Assembly (NCBI GenBank): GCA_947496235.1
Contig: CANMCE010000001.1
Span: forward strand, 248,001-312,000
Direction of reading: 5' to 3'
Length of the DNA: 64,000 nt
Source: an uncultured Glaciecola sp.
Lineage (GTDB): Bacteria; Pseudomonadota; Gammaproteobacteria; Enterobacterales; Alteromonadaceae
In this document: positions 19,829 to 28,877 of the stretch, piece by piece
Layout: every line of letters starts with the position of its first letter
Position numbering within the stretch: the first letter of the stretch is position 1
Program-made: the position numbers and the translations under genes
Notes under the pieces: generated by a model
The model's input: the letters and a program-made list of their open reading frames with translations, nothing else
Told to the model about the DNA's origin: nothing
Databases searched by the model: none

Positions 19829-19844
19829 TTTACGTTAACGTCAA
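19829..19844. promoter_or_regulatory. LiuR-like operator upstream of mmsA
   Basis: TTTACGTTAACGTCAA is a 16-bp palindrome with a single mismatched pair, centred 30 bp before the mmsA start. MerR-family LiuR regulators of branched-chain amino acid breakdown bind palindromes of this general ACGT...ACGT type in proteobacteria; I recall the consensus only roughly. Assignment is inference from motif plus operon content. Confidence 0.55.
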
Positions 19845-19984
19845 CTATAAATGATAGTACCCCTATTTGTAAATATTTTGTTATTGCAATTAATTCAGAT
19901 TTAGATTTAGCAAATTAAGACTAAAGTTAAAAAAAAATTGGGCGCTAATAAAACAAGGATCTACTAAAACTAAATACAAAATAA

Positions 19985-21595
19985 GTGAATCAACTAACGC
20001 CATTACGGCTAGCGGTTGTTGAAGATAACGCAACCGCTAGAATTAACTTACGAAGCCACCTTCTGAGCTTACAACAATTTGACGTTGCTAGTTATAGCAA
20101 CGGCAAAGAGTTGCGTAATGGTTTGCGTTTAATAGATTTTGATATCATTTTTATCGATTACCATTTAGGTCAAGATAAAAGTGGCGCTGAATGGATAAGC
20201 ACTTTGCGTGAAACCAAGCTTTTAAAGCCTTCTACTGGCTTGGTGTTTATTACTTCAGATTCTATGCCTAACACCATTGGACAGATCCTCGATTTATATC
20301 CCGACATTATCATCATAAAACCTTACACTATTCGAAACTTACTATCTTCGGTGAGCCACTATATTAAAGTGCGTCAGAAAATACTGCCGGCCCTTCAATA
20401 TTTAAATAATCAACGCTACGCAAAGGCCCTAGATTATCTAGCTGATAAACTCGCAAGTGGTATTGATAAAAGATTCAAAACGGATTTTTTAAAGCTTCAA
20501 GGGAGAATTTTAGTAGAGGCTCAGGAATACGAGGTGGCGTCTGAGTTATACGCTAAGGTATTAGACAAATCGCAAAACGTAATTTGGGCACATTGGGGGT
20601 TGATAAAAAGTAATTTCTTCACTGGAAAATGGCAAAACTGTAAAGATATGCTCGATCGTCTGGTTGAAGAAAGCTTAACCAAAGATAAAGCCTATGAATG
20701 GTTAGCCAGTGTAGAAATGGGCAAGCAAAACTATGTTAAAGCCGAAGCTTACCTCGATAAAATTAAAGAAAGCGACCTAAGCATTCAAGCTACCCGATTA
20801 AAAACCCTGTGTTACGAATCACAAGGAAAATCTGAAGAAGCGGTTCGATTATTAGAACGCAAAGTGCAAAGTAATCTATCAATTAGAGAGAGAATGGTAG
20901 ATTACACCATGGAATTGGCTCGATATCATTTACACTTAGCAGAAAGCTTTGCAGAAACCCATCAAAAAAATATTGAACTACTGCAGGCGAGAAAATTAAT
21001 CGGACGCGCCAGTCGAAATATTTTTGACCGGCATTCTGAAATGCAACGTGATTATATGCTTGCATTAGCCCACTTGATGGAAAATGATATGTCGAAAGCT
21101 GAAAAGCTGATGGTGGCAAATGAGCAAGTGCATAGAGTTGAAGATGCTAGCATAGTAACTAAAATCGATGCTGTAAAAGTCTGGTTTGGTTTGGGGCAAA
21201 AAGATAAAGCCAGCGATATACTAGAAAGCTGTGATCGCGCGTTGATGCAGCAAGTCAACCATATTGATAGCATCATTAATAACGAGTTAATCATAGCGGC
21301 TGAACACAGTATGGGGATCGAGAAAGAAAGAGCGGTTGCCATTAACGAACAAGGCATGCAACACTTTCAACGAAATGAACAAGTTAAAGCCTTACAGTGT
21401 TTCTATCGCGCTTATAAAATTTTCCCTGGGGTTCCCGCGTTTTCTCTCAACCTTTTACAAAGTCTGTATGAATGCGATCAGGACGAATACAAAGGTATAG
21501 GAGCTGAACAACTCATAAGCTCATTAAGTACGCTGGCGTTGAACGATAGAAATCAAAACCGTTTACAGATGCTTAAAGACGCTTTTTCTGCCTAA
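19985..21595 (+). CDS. response regulator with TPR output region (paralogue)
   Basis: 536 residues from a GTG with no clear ribosome-binding site. Receiver domain at residues 8-122: E13/D14, phospho-acceptor D58 in FIDYHLG, T90 and K112 in IIIKPY. The rest is helical TPR-like sequence without DNA-binding domain. Same architecture, similar length and the same DxHLG motif as the protein at 2840-4489, so the two are paralogues. No kinase adjacent. Divergent from the valine operon. Confidence 0.83.
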   Translation: MNQLTPLRLAVVEDNATARINLRSHLLSLQQFDVASYSNGKELRNGLRLIDFDIIFIDYHLGQDKSGAEWISTLRETKLLKPSTGLVFITSDSMPNTIGQILDLYPDIIIIKPYTIRNLLSSVSHYIKVRQKILPALQYLNNQRYAKALDYLADKLASGIDKRFKTDFLKLQGRILVEAQEYEVASELYAKVLDKSQNVIWAHWGLIKSNFFTGKWQNCKDMLDRLVEESLTKDKAYEWLASVEMGKQNYVKAEAYLDKIKESDLSIQATRLKTLCYESQGKSEEAVRLLERKVQSNLSIRERMVDYTMELARYHLHLAESFAETHQKNIELLQARKLIGRASRNIFDRHSEMQRDYMLALAHLMENDMSKAEKLMVANEQVHRVEDASIVTKIDAVKVWFGLGQKDKASDILESCDRALMQQVNHIDSIINNELIIAAEHSMGIEKERAVAINEQGMQHFQRNEQVKALQCFYRAYKIFPGVPAFSLNLLQSLYECDQDEYKGIGAEQLISSLSTLALNDRNQNRLQMLKDAFSA

Positions 21596-21677
21596 ATTCA
21601 ATCAATAGATCCGAATCACTAAATTTATCGTTTTACAACCTCTCCCCATGCTATGCTGGAATTCAACAGGAGGTACA

Positions 21678-22157
21678 ATGTCAGATATTTATCAATTTAC
21701 ATTCACAAAAAACAACGGTGAAACAACATCTTTAGAAACATACAAAGGTAAAGTTTTATTGATTGTAAACACTGCTTCAAAATGTGGATTCACCCCACAA
21801 TATGAGGGGCTAGAATCCTTATACCAATCATTTAAAGACAAAGGCGTAGAAGTTTTAGGCTTTCCTTGCAACCAATTTGGTGGTCAAGAACCCGGAGATG
21901 ATGCGCAAGTTGCACAATTTTGTGAGATGAATTTTGGTGTTAGCTTTCCATTATCAAAAAAGGTCGATGTTAACGGCGATAATGCCAGTCCTATATTCAA
22001 CTATTTGAAAGATCAGGCACCAGGTATTCTTGGCACAAAGAGAATTAAATGGAACTTCACCAAATTCTTGGTTAATCAACAAGGTCAGGTAGTCAAACGT
22101 TATGCGCCGACTACAAAACCGGAAGAAATCCACAAAGACATTCAGGCCCTCATTTAA
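21678..22157 (+). CDS. glutathione peroxidase family protein
   Basis: 159 residues from the ATG at 21678, which has a near-perfect AGGAGG 5-6 bases upstream. Motifs VNTASKCGFTPQY (peroxidatic Cys), FPCNQFGGQEP and IKWNFTKFLV (Trp/Asn of the catalytic tetrad) are present. The active residue is encoded as Cys, not selenocysteine. No signal peptide, so cytoplasmic; these enzymes reduce peroxides, often with thioredoxin. Confidence 0.92.
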   Translation: MSDIYQFTFTKNNGETTSLETYKGKVLLIVNTASKCGFTPQYEGLESLYQSFKDKGVEVLGFPCNQFGGQEPGDDAQVAQFCEMNFGVSFPLSKKVDVNGDNASPIFNYLKDQAPGILGTKRIKWNFTKFLVNQQGQVVKRYAPTTKPEEIHKDIQALI

Positions 22158-22200
22158 TTTAACCATTGGCATCTTATTTGCTCCATTTAGTCATACACAA

Positions 22201-22229
22201 TATCACCGACGTATATTTAGTCGGTGATA
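22201..22229. terminator. hairpin after glutathione peroxidase gene
   Basis: Perfect 10-bp stem TATCACCGAC / GTCGGTGATA with a 9-base loop, followed by CACTTTCTTTGTTTT. Likely terminator of the peroxidase gene; it ends only 17 bp before the next start. Confidence 0.65.
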
Positions 22230-22246
22230 CACTTTCTTTGTTTTAA

Positions 22247-22759
22247 ATGGTTAAGAGTATGATTGTAACCCAAGCAAACTATGAATATTGGCAGCACACC
22301 TATCAACAGCGCAACCTATCTCAAACTCAAAAGCAGTCTCCCATAAATCAAACAAACGACCTTCAAGCAACAAGTATTGAGGGGCAACCTGTTACCGCCA
22401 ATAGGCAAACATCAGCGACGATTGAAACAAATCAGCATTCCGAAGAAAAAGACTTTTTACAAATTGCGTTTGAAAGAACACTGAATAAAAGACTTGGGAT
22501 TGACCAAAAGAAAATGGATGAGATAAAAGAGGAAATTAAAGACACTGAAACCGCTATTGAGGCGCTACAAGAACAAAAGCCACTATCTTCAACCCAAAAG
22601 AAAACCCTAGAATCTCTACAGGCTGAATTAGAAAAACTTAAGGAAGCGCTGGAAACTCTAATAAAACAAGCAATGGATCGTAAGCATGGTGATGATGTAA
22701 ATCATCACGGAACTGTTAAACATCAGCTTGTTCAATATAAAACCATAGCAAATATCTAA
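22247..22759 (+). CDS. hypothetical coiled-coil protein
   Basis: 170 residues (166 from a second ATG at 22259). The N-terminal third is Gln/Thr/Ser-rich and probably unstructured; residues 85-145 form a long charged coiled coil (KKMDEIKEEIKDTETAIEAL and LESLQAELEKLKEALETL). No signal peptide or membrane segment. I do not recognise a family. Start not settled by a ribosome-binding site. Confidence 0.55.
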   Translation: MVKSMIVTQANYEYWQHTYQQRNLSQTQKQSPINQTNDLQATSIEGQPVTANRQTSATIETNQHSEEKDFLQIAFERTLNKRLGIDQKKMDEIKEEIKDTETAIEALQEQKPLSSTQKKTLESLQAELEKLKEALETLIKQAMDRKHGDDVNHHGTVKHQLVQYKTIANI

Positions 22760-22816
22760 CCTGATACTTTTGGCTAGAAAAGACAAGGACAGAACGAGAG
22801 CCATTACATGAATCGG

Positions 22817-23695
22817 TTAGGGCTGAATTCGCTGCCATTTTCCGTCTTTATTTACATATCCATATGGTGATATTGGGTACCCAAATTCATTATACCCTTG
22901 AGCTGCCAAGTTAGAAGCTAACTGTATAGCTACAGAATCATTAGCTTTGACAATCAACGAAATATTTCTTGCTGGAACAAAAACGACAAAATCGCTCCCA
23001 TGATCTTGCATAGATAGCTCCAAATAACCAAGCACAGTAAGAATGGATGCTTCATAGTTTTCATCAGCGGAAAAAAGCCAGAGCCTACCGTTTCCATTGG
23101 TATCCACCTCATTAATTTGCGCACCTATATTCTTATAGTATTTCTTCATATTCGTACTCGCAATACTAGAAATAGACCCGCCAATTCCATGTTTTTTCAA
23201 ATCATCCGGTGAAACGAAACGCATACTGTCCTGAGAATCATATACAAACATCTTGTAAATATCCTCATTAAGCTTCTCATAATAAAAAGGTAACTCCTCC
23301 TTATCGTAACCTGCCTCTTTAAGTTGTTTTTTAGCTGTTTCAATGTAACCTCTCGACTTTAAGACTGGGAGAATCGATTTAACATCGTTGTTCGAAAACA
23401 CTGCGTGTTGATTTTTAATGGCGGCCAATTGATCGTCATAAATTAATTCCAATTCTCTGGATTCTGACTTGTATACGTCATAGGCGTTGCCGAGGAAAAT
23501 GTTAAGTTCATAACCGCCAATATCCTTAGTATGTATTCTTAAATCAGACACTATTTTAAATTCGGAATCAGGAATGCTAAGGTTTAACCGTTCAATAAAA
23601 CCGAGCGTGAATTCATGCTCAGTCATTATTGGCTTCCCAGCGTAGACGCAGATAGGCATCAAAAGTACGAGCAATAAAAAAATAATTTTTCTCAT
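22817..23695 (-). CDS. secreted DUF1444-like protein
   Basis: 292 residues with a signal peptide (cleavage near VYAG). The body resembles DUF1444 (YtpQ-like) proteins: ELNIFLGNAYDVYKSE, a MRFVSPDDLKKHGI stretch, then a YEASILTVL segment and FVVFVPARNISLIV near the end. Function of the family is unknown, and members I know are mostly cytoplasmic, so a secreted version is notable. The stop is convergent with the coiled-coil gene. Family call is from memory of the pattern. Confidence 0.55.
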   Translation of the reverse strand: MRKIIFLLLVLLMPICVYAGKPIMTEHEFTLGFIERLNLSIPDSEFKIVSDLRIHTKDIGGYELNIFLGNAYDVYKSESRELELIYDDQLAAIKNQHAVFSNNDVKSILPVLKSRGYIETAKKQLKEAGYDKEELPFYYEKLNEDIYKMFVYDSQDSMRFVSPDDLKKHGIGGSISSIASTNMKKYYKNIGAQINEVDTNGNGRLWLFSADENYEASILTVLGYLELSMQDHGSDFVVFVPARNISLIVKANDSVAIQLASNLAAQGYNEFGYPISPYGYVNKDGKWQRIQP

Positions 23696-23804
23696 CTTTA
23701 TCTCATTCCCTCAATTCTAAATTCTAGCTTCTCAGAAAGCCATAATCTTCTACCGGCCTTACATTTAATTATGGAGAACAAACATGTATGTTAAACTAGG
23801 AAGC

Positions 23805-23858
23805 AGATTTTAGCTCGACGGTTGCGAACGCAAGTGGCTAGACTTCGACAAAAAATCT
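23805..23858. repeat. imperfect compound hairpin downstream of the toxin-antitoxin pair
   Basis: AGATTTT and TCGA on the left pair with TCGA and AAAATCT on the right, each separated by three unpaired bases, around an inner TTGCG/CGCAA hairpin. It follows the antitoxin stop by 15 bp on the minus strand. It may be a terminator or the remnant of a recombination site. Confidence 0.4.
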
Positions 23859-23873
23859 CTGAGAGTTGGCTTG

Positions 23874-24080
23874 TTAGCGGCTCACCAAGTCGTGTTCGGA
23901 CGCATACTGCCTCAAAGCTTCATTAACAGATTCAGTATCTGGAAAGAGTTTGTGCAATTCAGGTTCAATAAAAACTACATTAGTCCCTTGATTGTATTTA
24001 TGTGCAAATTTTCCTCGTTTACCTGATTTAATCAAGTCAGCCGAGTATTCATCTTTTAGGTTATCTTGATTATTGCTCAT
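23874..24080 (-). CDS. antitoxin partner of BrnT-like toxin
   Basis: 68 residues, starts 11 bp before the toxin stop. The central KYNQGTNVVFIEPELHKLFPDTESVNEALR stretch resembles small antitoxins found downstream of BrnT toxins. I see no typical ribbon-helix-helix signature, so the DNA-binding part is not certain. In known BrnTA pairs the antitoxin binds the toxin and represses the operon. Confidence 0.6.
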   Translation of the reverse strand: MSNNQDNLKDEYSADLIKSGKRGKFAHKYNQGTNVVFIEPELHKLFPDTESVNEALRQYASEHDLVSR

Positions 24081-24342
24081 ACGCTCTCCGTTCAGTCTTG
24101 GTCATATTTCGAGCTGAAATTATTCTAATAGTATCCTCTTTTTCGAGAAATGAAACTACTAAGTGGTTTGATACTTTAGAAACCCCAAAGATTATGTATC
24201 TACTTTCACCAACTGAATGGTCAGGATCTGAAACACAATACGATAATGCGTCGCCGAAAACCTCTGTCGCTTCCGAAAACGTGACGCCATGTTTTTTAAC
24301 ATTTCTTTCAGCTTTATTTTCGTCCCATTCAAAGTTAAGCAT
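24070..24342 (-). CDS. brnT: BrnT-family ribonuclease toxin
   Basis: 90 residues, the full family size. Hallmarks FEWDENKAERNVKKHGVTFSEA at the start and RIISARNMTKTERRAYE at the end (DUF497/BrnT, a RelE-like fold) are intact. BrnT cuts RNA and stops growth when not bound by its antitoxin. AAGGAT lies 5 bases before the ATG. No frameshift seen, so the pair is probably functional. Confidence 0.85.
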   Translation of the reverse strand: MLNFEWDENKAERNVKKHGVTFSEATEVFGDALSYCVSDPDHSVGESRYIIFGVSKVSNHLVVSFLEKEDTIRIISARNMTKTERRAYEQ

Positions 24343-24450
24343 TCAGTATCCTTAAGAGCCCTTTCAATCATATATTCGTACAAATATGCCCAACTCGATA
24401 GATGATTGATATGCTATTGTGATTCAATTTCATGTCAAGTCAGAAAGAAT

Positions 24451-24486
24451 GTCAATGTATGCCCGCTAAGCGGAGTTTGAATTGAC
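24451..24486. repeat. 36-bp nested dyad upstream of brnT
   Basis: Outer arms GTCAAT / ATTGAC enclose an inner 11-bp palindrome CCGCTAAGCGG at 24463-24473. It lies between the halogenase stop and the brnT start (about 110 bp before it). May be an operator, a terminator for the upstream gene or part of an old cassette junction. Confidence 0.4.
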
Positions 24487-24527
24487 TGTTAAAAGTGTTT
24501 CTCTAAATTGAAATGTTTTTAAGAAAC

Positions 24528-26018
24528 TTAACTAACCTTTGTCATCGCACAGAACTGTTGCAAATAACCTTGATGATCAGATAACTGACGTGCGGTGCCT
24601 TGCATAATCACTTTCAAGTTGTCTAACAGCTCTTTTTGACTAGCTTGAGGTAAAGCGTCCGCCAAAGGATGATAATCTGTTGGTATAATTCCTTGACCTA
24701 TCATCACCTGATACCAAGCTATTTCTGTAAACAACTCGTCTTGTTCACGAAACACCAATCCTGATTGTTTAAATAGGTTTATTTTTTGGCTTAATGAATC
24801 TGGTATCGACATTTCACGGCACCTCTGCCAAAACGCTTCTTCACGATTATTCAAAACATAATGCAATATAATGAAATCACGAATTCGTTCGAACTCAATT
24901 TTCGATTGTCGATTGAACTCATCAACGTCAGTTTGTTTAATACTATGTCGCGGAAATAATTTAACTAAACGAACGATACCTGATTGCACTAAATGTAAGC
25001 TTGTGGATTCTAAAGGCTCTAAGAACCCACTAGACAATCCCAAAGCTACGCAGTTTTTATACCATTGTTTTTCTCTACGACCCGTAACAAATTTTAAAAC
25101 TTTAGGCTCAGCTAAGGGTTGGCTATCTATGCTTGCTAGTAACAAATCTTGCGCTTGTTGTTCGGTATAATAATCGCTGCAATAAACCAACCCATTACCA
25201 GTGCGATGTTGTAGCGGAATGCGCCATTGCCAGCCAGCAGAATGCGCGATACTTTTGGTATAAGGTAATATAGGTGAAGTTGCCTGTGAGGGTACCGCAA
25301 TCGCTCTATCGCATGGCAACAAATGGCGCCAATCTTGATAGCCCGTTTTTAAAGTCTCACCTAGCAACAATGACTTAAATCCAGAGCAGTCAATAAAGAA
25401 GTCACCTGAAATGACTTGACCTGAAGATAATTGGACCCCGGTAATTTCGCCGGATTGTGGGCTTAACAGCACCTGTTCTATTTTACCCTCTCGACGATTT
25501 ACTCCACATTGTTCACTTAACATTCTTAAATATTTAGCGTACAAACCCGCGTCAAAATGATAGGCATGTACTAGCCCTTGCATCTGCGTATTGGGAATTT
25601 TTGGTAAGGGTTGATATTTATTTGCTTTTGCTACTTGGTAGTTAAGTGAATAATCCCAATAGCTTCCCCCCTCCCCGTTGGCATGAGCTCTTAACCATGT
25701 GTGATGAAAGCCTGCGAGCCCCATGTCTTTGCCGATACGGCCAAAAGCGTGCATATAAGATTCACAGGAGTTGTACCAACCATCGAATTCTATTCCTAGC
25801 TTATAGGTGCCCCCTGTAGCTCGCATGAATTCGTGTTCATTTAGGCCCAAAACCCTATTAAAATGCGCAATTGGCGGAATAGTCGCTTCTCCAACGCCCA
25901 CTGTGCCAATGTCATCAGATTCCACTAAAGTGATGTCTAACTGCTGCCCCATGAGACGAGACAACATGCTTGCCGCCATCCAACCTGATGAGCCGCCTCC
26001 GACAATAACGACTTTCAT
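24528..26018 (-). CDS. tryptophan halogenase family flavoprotein
   Basis: 496 residues. FAD motif GGGSSGW, GVGEAT, the lysine of TYKLGIEFDGW (K73, equivalent to the catalytic Lys of PrnA), WQWRIP (the WxWxIP motif) and GLSSGFLEPLESTSLHL are all present, so the enzyme appears complete. The characterised relatives chlorinate or brominate tryptophan with FADH2. In Alteromonadales and Caulobacter, relatives often sit beside TonB receptors for sugars without any biosynthetic cluster, and their real substrate is unknown. Here it lies downstream of the receptor and chemoreceptor genes. AAGG precedes the ATG by 10 bases. Confidence 0.85.
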   Translation of the reverse strand: MKVVIVGGGSSGWMAASMLSRLMGQQLDITLVESDDIGTVGVGEATIPPIAHFNRVLGLNEHEFMRATGGTYKLGIEFDGWYNSCESYMHAFGRIGKDMGLAGFHHTWLRAHANGEGGSYWDYSLNYQVAKANKYQPLPKIPNTQMQGLVHAYHFDAGLYAKYLRMLSEQCGVNRREGKIEQVLLSPQSGEITGVQLSSGQVISGDFFIDCSGFKSLLLGETLKTGYQDWRHLLPCDRAIAVPSQATSPILPYTKSIAHSAGWQWRIPLQHRTGNGLVYCSDYYTEQQAQDLLLASIDSQPLAEPKVLKFVTGRREKQWYKNCVALGLSSGFLEPLESTSLHLVQSGIVRLVKLFPRHSIKQTDVDEFNRQSKIEFERIRDFIILHYVLNNREEAFWQRCREMSIPDSLSQKINLFKQSGLVFREQDELFTEIAWYQVMIGQGIIPTDYHPLADALPQASQKELLDNLKVIMQGTARQLSDHQGYLQQFCAMTKVS

Positions 26019-26171
26019 AATTAACTTACCTTATTATTTTTTTATCCTGTAACAAAACCAAACCCCAGTATTGTTAAAAATCGCAATAAGCTAACGAACC
26101 CTAATTTGGTTCATGTAATAGTATGTCGGTTAAATTCGCTATTGTCTTGTTTTTGTAATCGCGAATATAAT

Positions 26172-28601
26172 TTACAACTGCGTTGGTTTCACTTTATTTT
26201 CTTTGATTTTTGCGACTTTAGCGTCTTCAATACGGGCGGCTCTCCGACGTCCTGTACTCCATTTATTGTCTGTAAGAATAAACTGATCAACCATACCATG
26301 GAGCTTCAAACTCATCTTACTCATATCAATACCAATTTGAATCGTCAAATCACTGGCTTTTTGCGAGTTAGCGAAACATTCATCTAGTCCATCAAAGTCG
26401 GTGGCAACGTGATTGAAATTTTGTTCTTGAGAATAAATGGCAATACCAATCGCATCTGTGGTTTGACTTATTTTATCCATAGCTTGATTTATTTGACTTA
26501 GCTTTTCTTTTGCTTGATCGACCTGTTTGTTACATGCGTCGACAGAGCTTTTACCAACAGACATGGTCTCTACAACGGTTCCTGTACGAGATTGAATAGC
26601 GTGGACCATAGAAGACACTTCAAGGGTGGATTCTCTAGTTCTTGATGCAAGAGCCCGAACCTCATCGGCAACTACGGCAAAACCTCTACCGGCTTCTCCA
26701 GCTCTTGCCGCTTCTATCGCGGCATTCAAGGCTAATAAATTGGTTTGCTCGGCGATGGTATTAATAACATCGATGACATTTTCAATGATGTCACTTTCTG
26801 ATTTTAATGAGTCAATAGAAGAAGCTGCATTGCCGATTACCTCATCAAGTTTATTAATTTCTTGATAAGTAGCTTCAAAAACATTGAGCGCTTCCTTGAC
26901 CGTGACTGTACCTTGCTCACTTAAACTTAAAATATTATTGGCTTCGCTACTGACTTGCTCCGTAGATGATTTTGCAATTGCAAGTTTGCTTTTAACATTT
27001 GCTATTTGTTGATTTTGTTCGCCAGAGGCTTTCGTTATCTCGACATTACCTTCCGATAGCTCCTCAGCCATAGGCACCAAGCGCATTGCGGATTTAATTA
27101 GGTCAGAAAATGTTTTATCCAGATGTTCTACAAATTTATTGATATTGACTGACAGCTCAGCAATTTCATCATTTCCCTTAATGGCGATTCGTTTTGTCAA
27201 ATTTCCTTCGCCCGCCGCAAGGTCACTAACAGCAGTGAGAATATCTTTTACTGGAGAGAGGATGGTACGCGCAAGTAGCCATGAAAGAATCACGCCGACA
27301 ATTGCAGCAAACATAATGACGAACAGGGTTAAATAATTAACGTTTTGCTGAAGCGTCGTTACCGATGCAAACGCTTCAGCTTCATCAATTTCGCTCATTA
27401 TCGCCCAGTTCAAGCCGCCAATTGAAATTGGCTTAAACGCTGAAAGTACGCTTACTTGCCTGTAGTCATCAAAAATGGCAAAGCCTGTTTCACCATTCAA
27501 GGCACTCTCAGTACCCAGTGTTTTTACTTCTTGCAGTCCTATAGACGTTTCTTTTTTATCCATATCTTTAATGACATTCTCTGACACACCTAATTCACGC
27601 ATCAAATCAAGATAAGCCTTTTTGTCTTCAAGTAAAAAGCGTCCATTGCTGCGCATAGAGTAATCAGGTCCAACCAAATAGGTTTCACCGGATTTGCCTA
27701 ATCCAGTGTCTTCCCACAGTTGTTTATGCGTCATCACCGAATTAATTTTGTCCACTGGCATCTGTAGAATCAGAACCCCTACTCTGCGTTGCCCATCAAA
27801 AATAGGGGTCGCAATAAATGAGGCCGGTGCATTATAGGACGGTAAATAAGGTGCAAAGTCAGCGATAAAACTCTGTTTTGAATTGTTAGATTTTAGAGCA
27901 CCAGCAAAAGCTTGGGCAATACCACTATCAGCAAAGGGGCCAGTCTTTAGAGATGTTGCATAATCCAGCTCTTTAAACACTGAATAAACAATGTCTCCTG
28001 TTTCATCGTCAACAAGGAAAAGATCATAATATCCGAAGCGCTCAATAAAATTTTTAAATACTTGGTGGTATTTTTGATGTTCTCTGTCGTAGCTAGATCC
28101 ATCATCTGCAGAAACTAATAAATGCTTGTTGCCTAGCGGATGGGGGTTGCTATGAATAAAACGATGTTGCAAATTTAATGCTTTAGCATCAAGTTTAAAC
28201 ATTAATGACTCTGGATTTTCGTACCTTTGACCATTTTTAAGATAATATTCTTCAGCAAATTGTGAACTGTAGTAGCTCGCCAATTCTGCTTTTACATTGG
28301 TACTTTGATTGCTGTTAGTTTCGTTCGAATAATTTTTAAATGTTTGACTAAAGTCCTGCATTGCTTCGATAGTCATTAGATTTTCAGACATTGAAATCGA
28401 TTGATTTTCAATGGTTTCAATGTAGGTGGTAATTTGGGCAGCCGTAATATCTCGAATTGCAATTAAAGACTTCTTTGCATCGTATTCTAATGAGCGCTGG
28501 CCACTATCAAGAGCACTTTGACTAATGGCGATCGCTGCTACTAATGCAGGAATAACCGCCAGCATAAAACCGCTGATTAACATTTTGGTTTTGATTTTCA
28601 C
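26172..28601 (-). CDS. methyl-accepting chemotaxis protein with large periplasmic sensor
   Basis: About 809 residues from a GTG at 28601 (AAGG 8 bases upstream); an in-frame GTG at 28634 is less likely. One N-terminal membrane helix, then about 380 residues of dCache-like periplasmic sensor, a second helix near residues 425-445, a HAMP segment ([13 protein letters not shown]) and the signalling domain with hairpin tip [34 protein letters not shown] in its standard form. The position between the TonB receptor and the halogenase genes suggests the ligand could be related to the imported substrate; that is inference only. Confidence 0.9.
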   Translation of the reverse strand: MKIKTKMLISGFMLAVIPALVAAIAISQSALDSGQRSLEYDAKKSLIAIRDITAAQITTYIETIENQSISMSENLMTIEAMQDFSQTFKNYSNETNSNQSTNVKAELASYYSSQFAEEYYLKNGQRYENPESLMFKLDAKALNLQHRFIHSNPHPLGNKHLLVSADDGSSYDREHQKYHQVFKNFIERFGYYDLFLVDDETGDIVYSVFKELDYATSLKTGPFADSGIAQAFAGALKSNNSKQSFIADFAPYLPSYNAPASFIATPIFDGQRRVGVLILQMPVDKINSVMTHKQLWEDTGLGKSGETYLVGPDYSMRSNGRFLLEDKKAYLDLMRELGVSENVIKDMDKKETSIGLQEVKTLGTESALNGETGFAIFDDYRQVSVLSAFKPISIGGLNWAIMSEIDEAEAFASVTTLQQNVNYLTLFVIMFAAIVGVILSWLLARTILSPVKDILTAVSDLAAGEGNLTKRIAIKGNDEIAELSVNINKFVEHLDKTFSDLIKSAMRLVPMAEELSEGNVEITKASGEQNQQIANVKSKLAIAKSSTEQVSSEANNILSLSEQGTVTVKEALNVFEATYQEINKLDEVIGNAASSIDSLKSESDIIENVIDVINTIAEQTNLLALNAAIEAARAGEAGRGFAVVADEVRALASRTRESTLEVSSMVHAIQSRTGTVVETMSVGKSSVDACNKQVDQAKEKLSQINQAMDKISQTTDAIGIAIYSQEQNFNHVATDFDGLDECFANSQKASDLTIQIGIDMSKMSLKLHGMVDQFILTDNKWSTGRRRAARIEDAKVAKIKENKVKPTQL

Positions 28602-28770
28602 TTTATTTACCTTGTCGACGCAAAAAGTCTTCACTGCTTGTATCGACCCTTCGTCTGATTCTTAAAGTATGTCTGTTAGCCAAAATAAATGCGTTCAGGC
28701 TAGATAGGCTATGCAATCAAGACATGTTAACTCAGCTAGATTTTTGTTTTTATAGAGGCGGAAATAGCAA

Positions 28771-28841
28771 AGCCACCCTATATGAAGTGCATCAATAATT
28801 TAACTATACAATTATTGTGAAACACTTCGATTCAGGTGGCT
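28771..28841. terminator. compound hairpin downstream of TonB receptor gene
   Basis: Three nested arm pairs: AGCCACC/GGTGGCT outside, GAAGTG/CACTTC in the middle and CAATAATT/AATTATTG inside, 71 bases in all. On the plus strand TTTTAATTT follows; on the minus strand the T-run is weak. It lies 37 bp after the receptor stop, so I read it as a terminator or RNA-stability structure. Confidence 0.6.
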
Positions 28842-28877
28842 TTTAATTTCGATACTAAAGGTACCTAGCTTTATCTA

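Noticed and set aside
21678-22157. Selenoprotein glutathione peroxidase
   Set aside because: The active-site residue is encoded by an ordinary Cys codon and no in-frame TGA is present.
24192-24383. 63-residue minus frame over brnT
   Set aside because: Out-of-frame shadow of the toxin gene.
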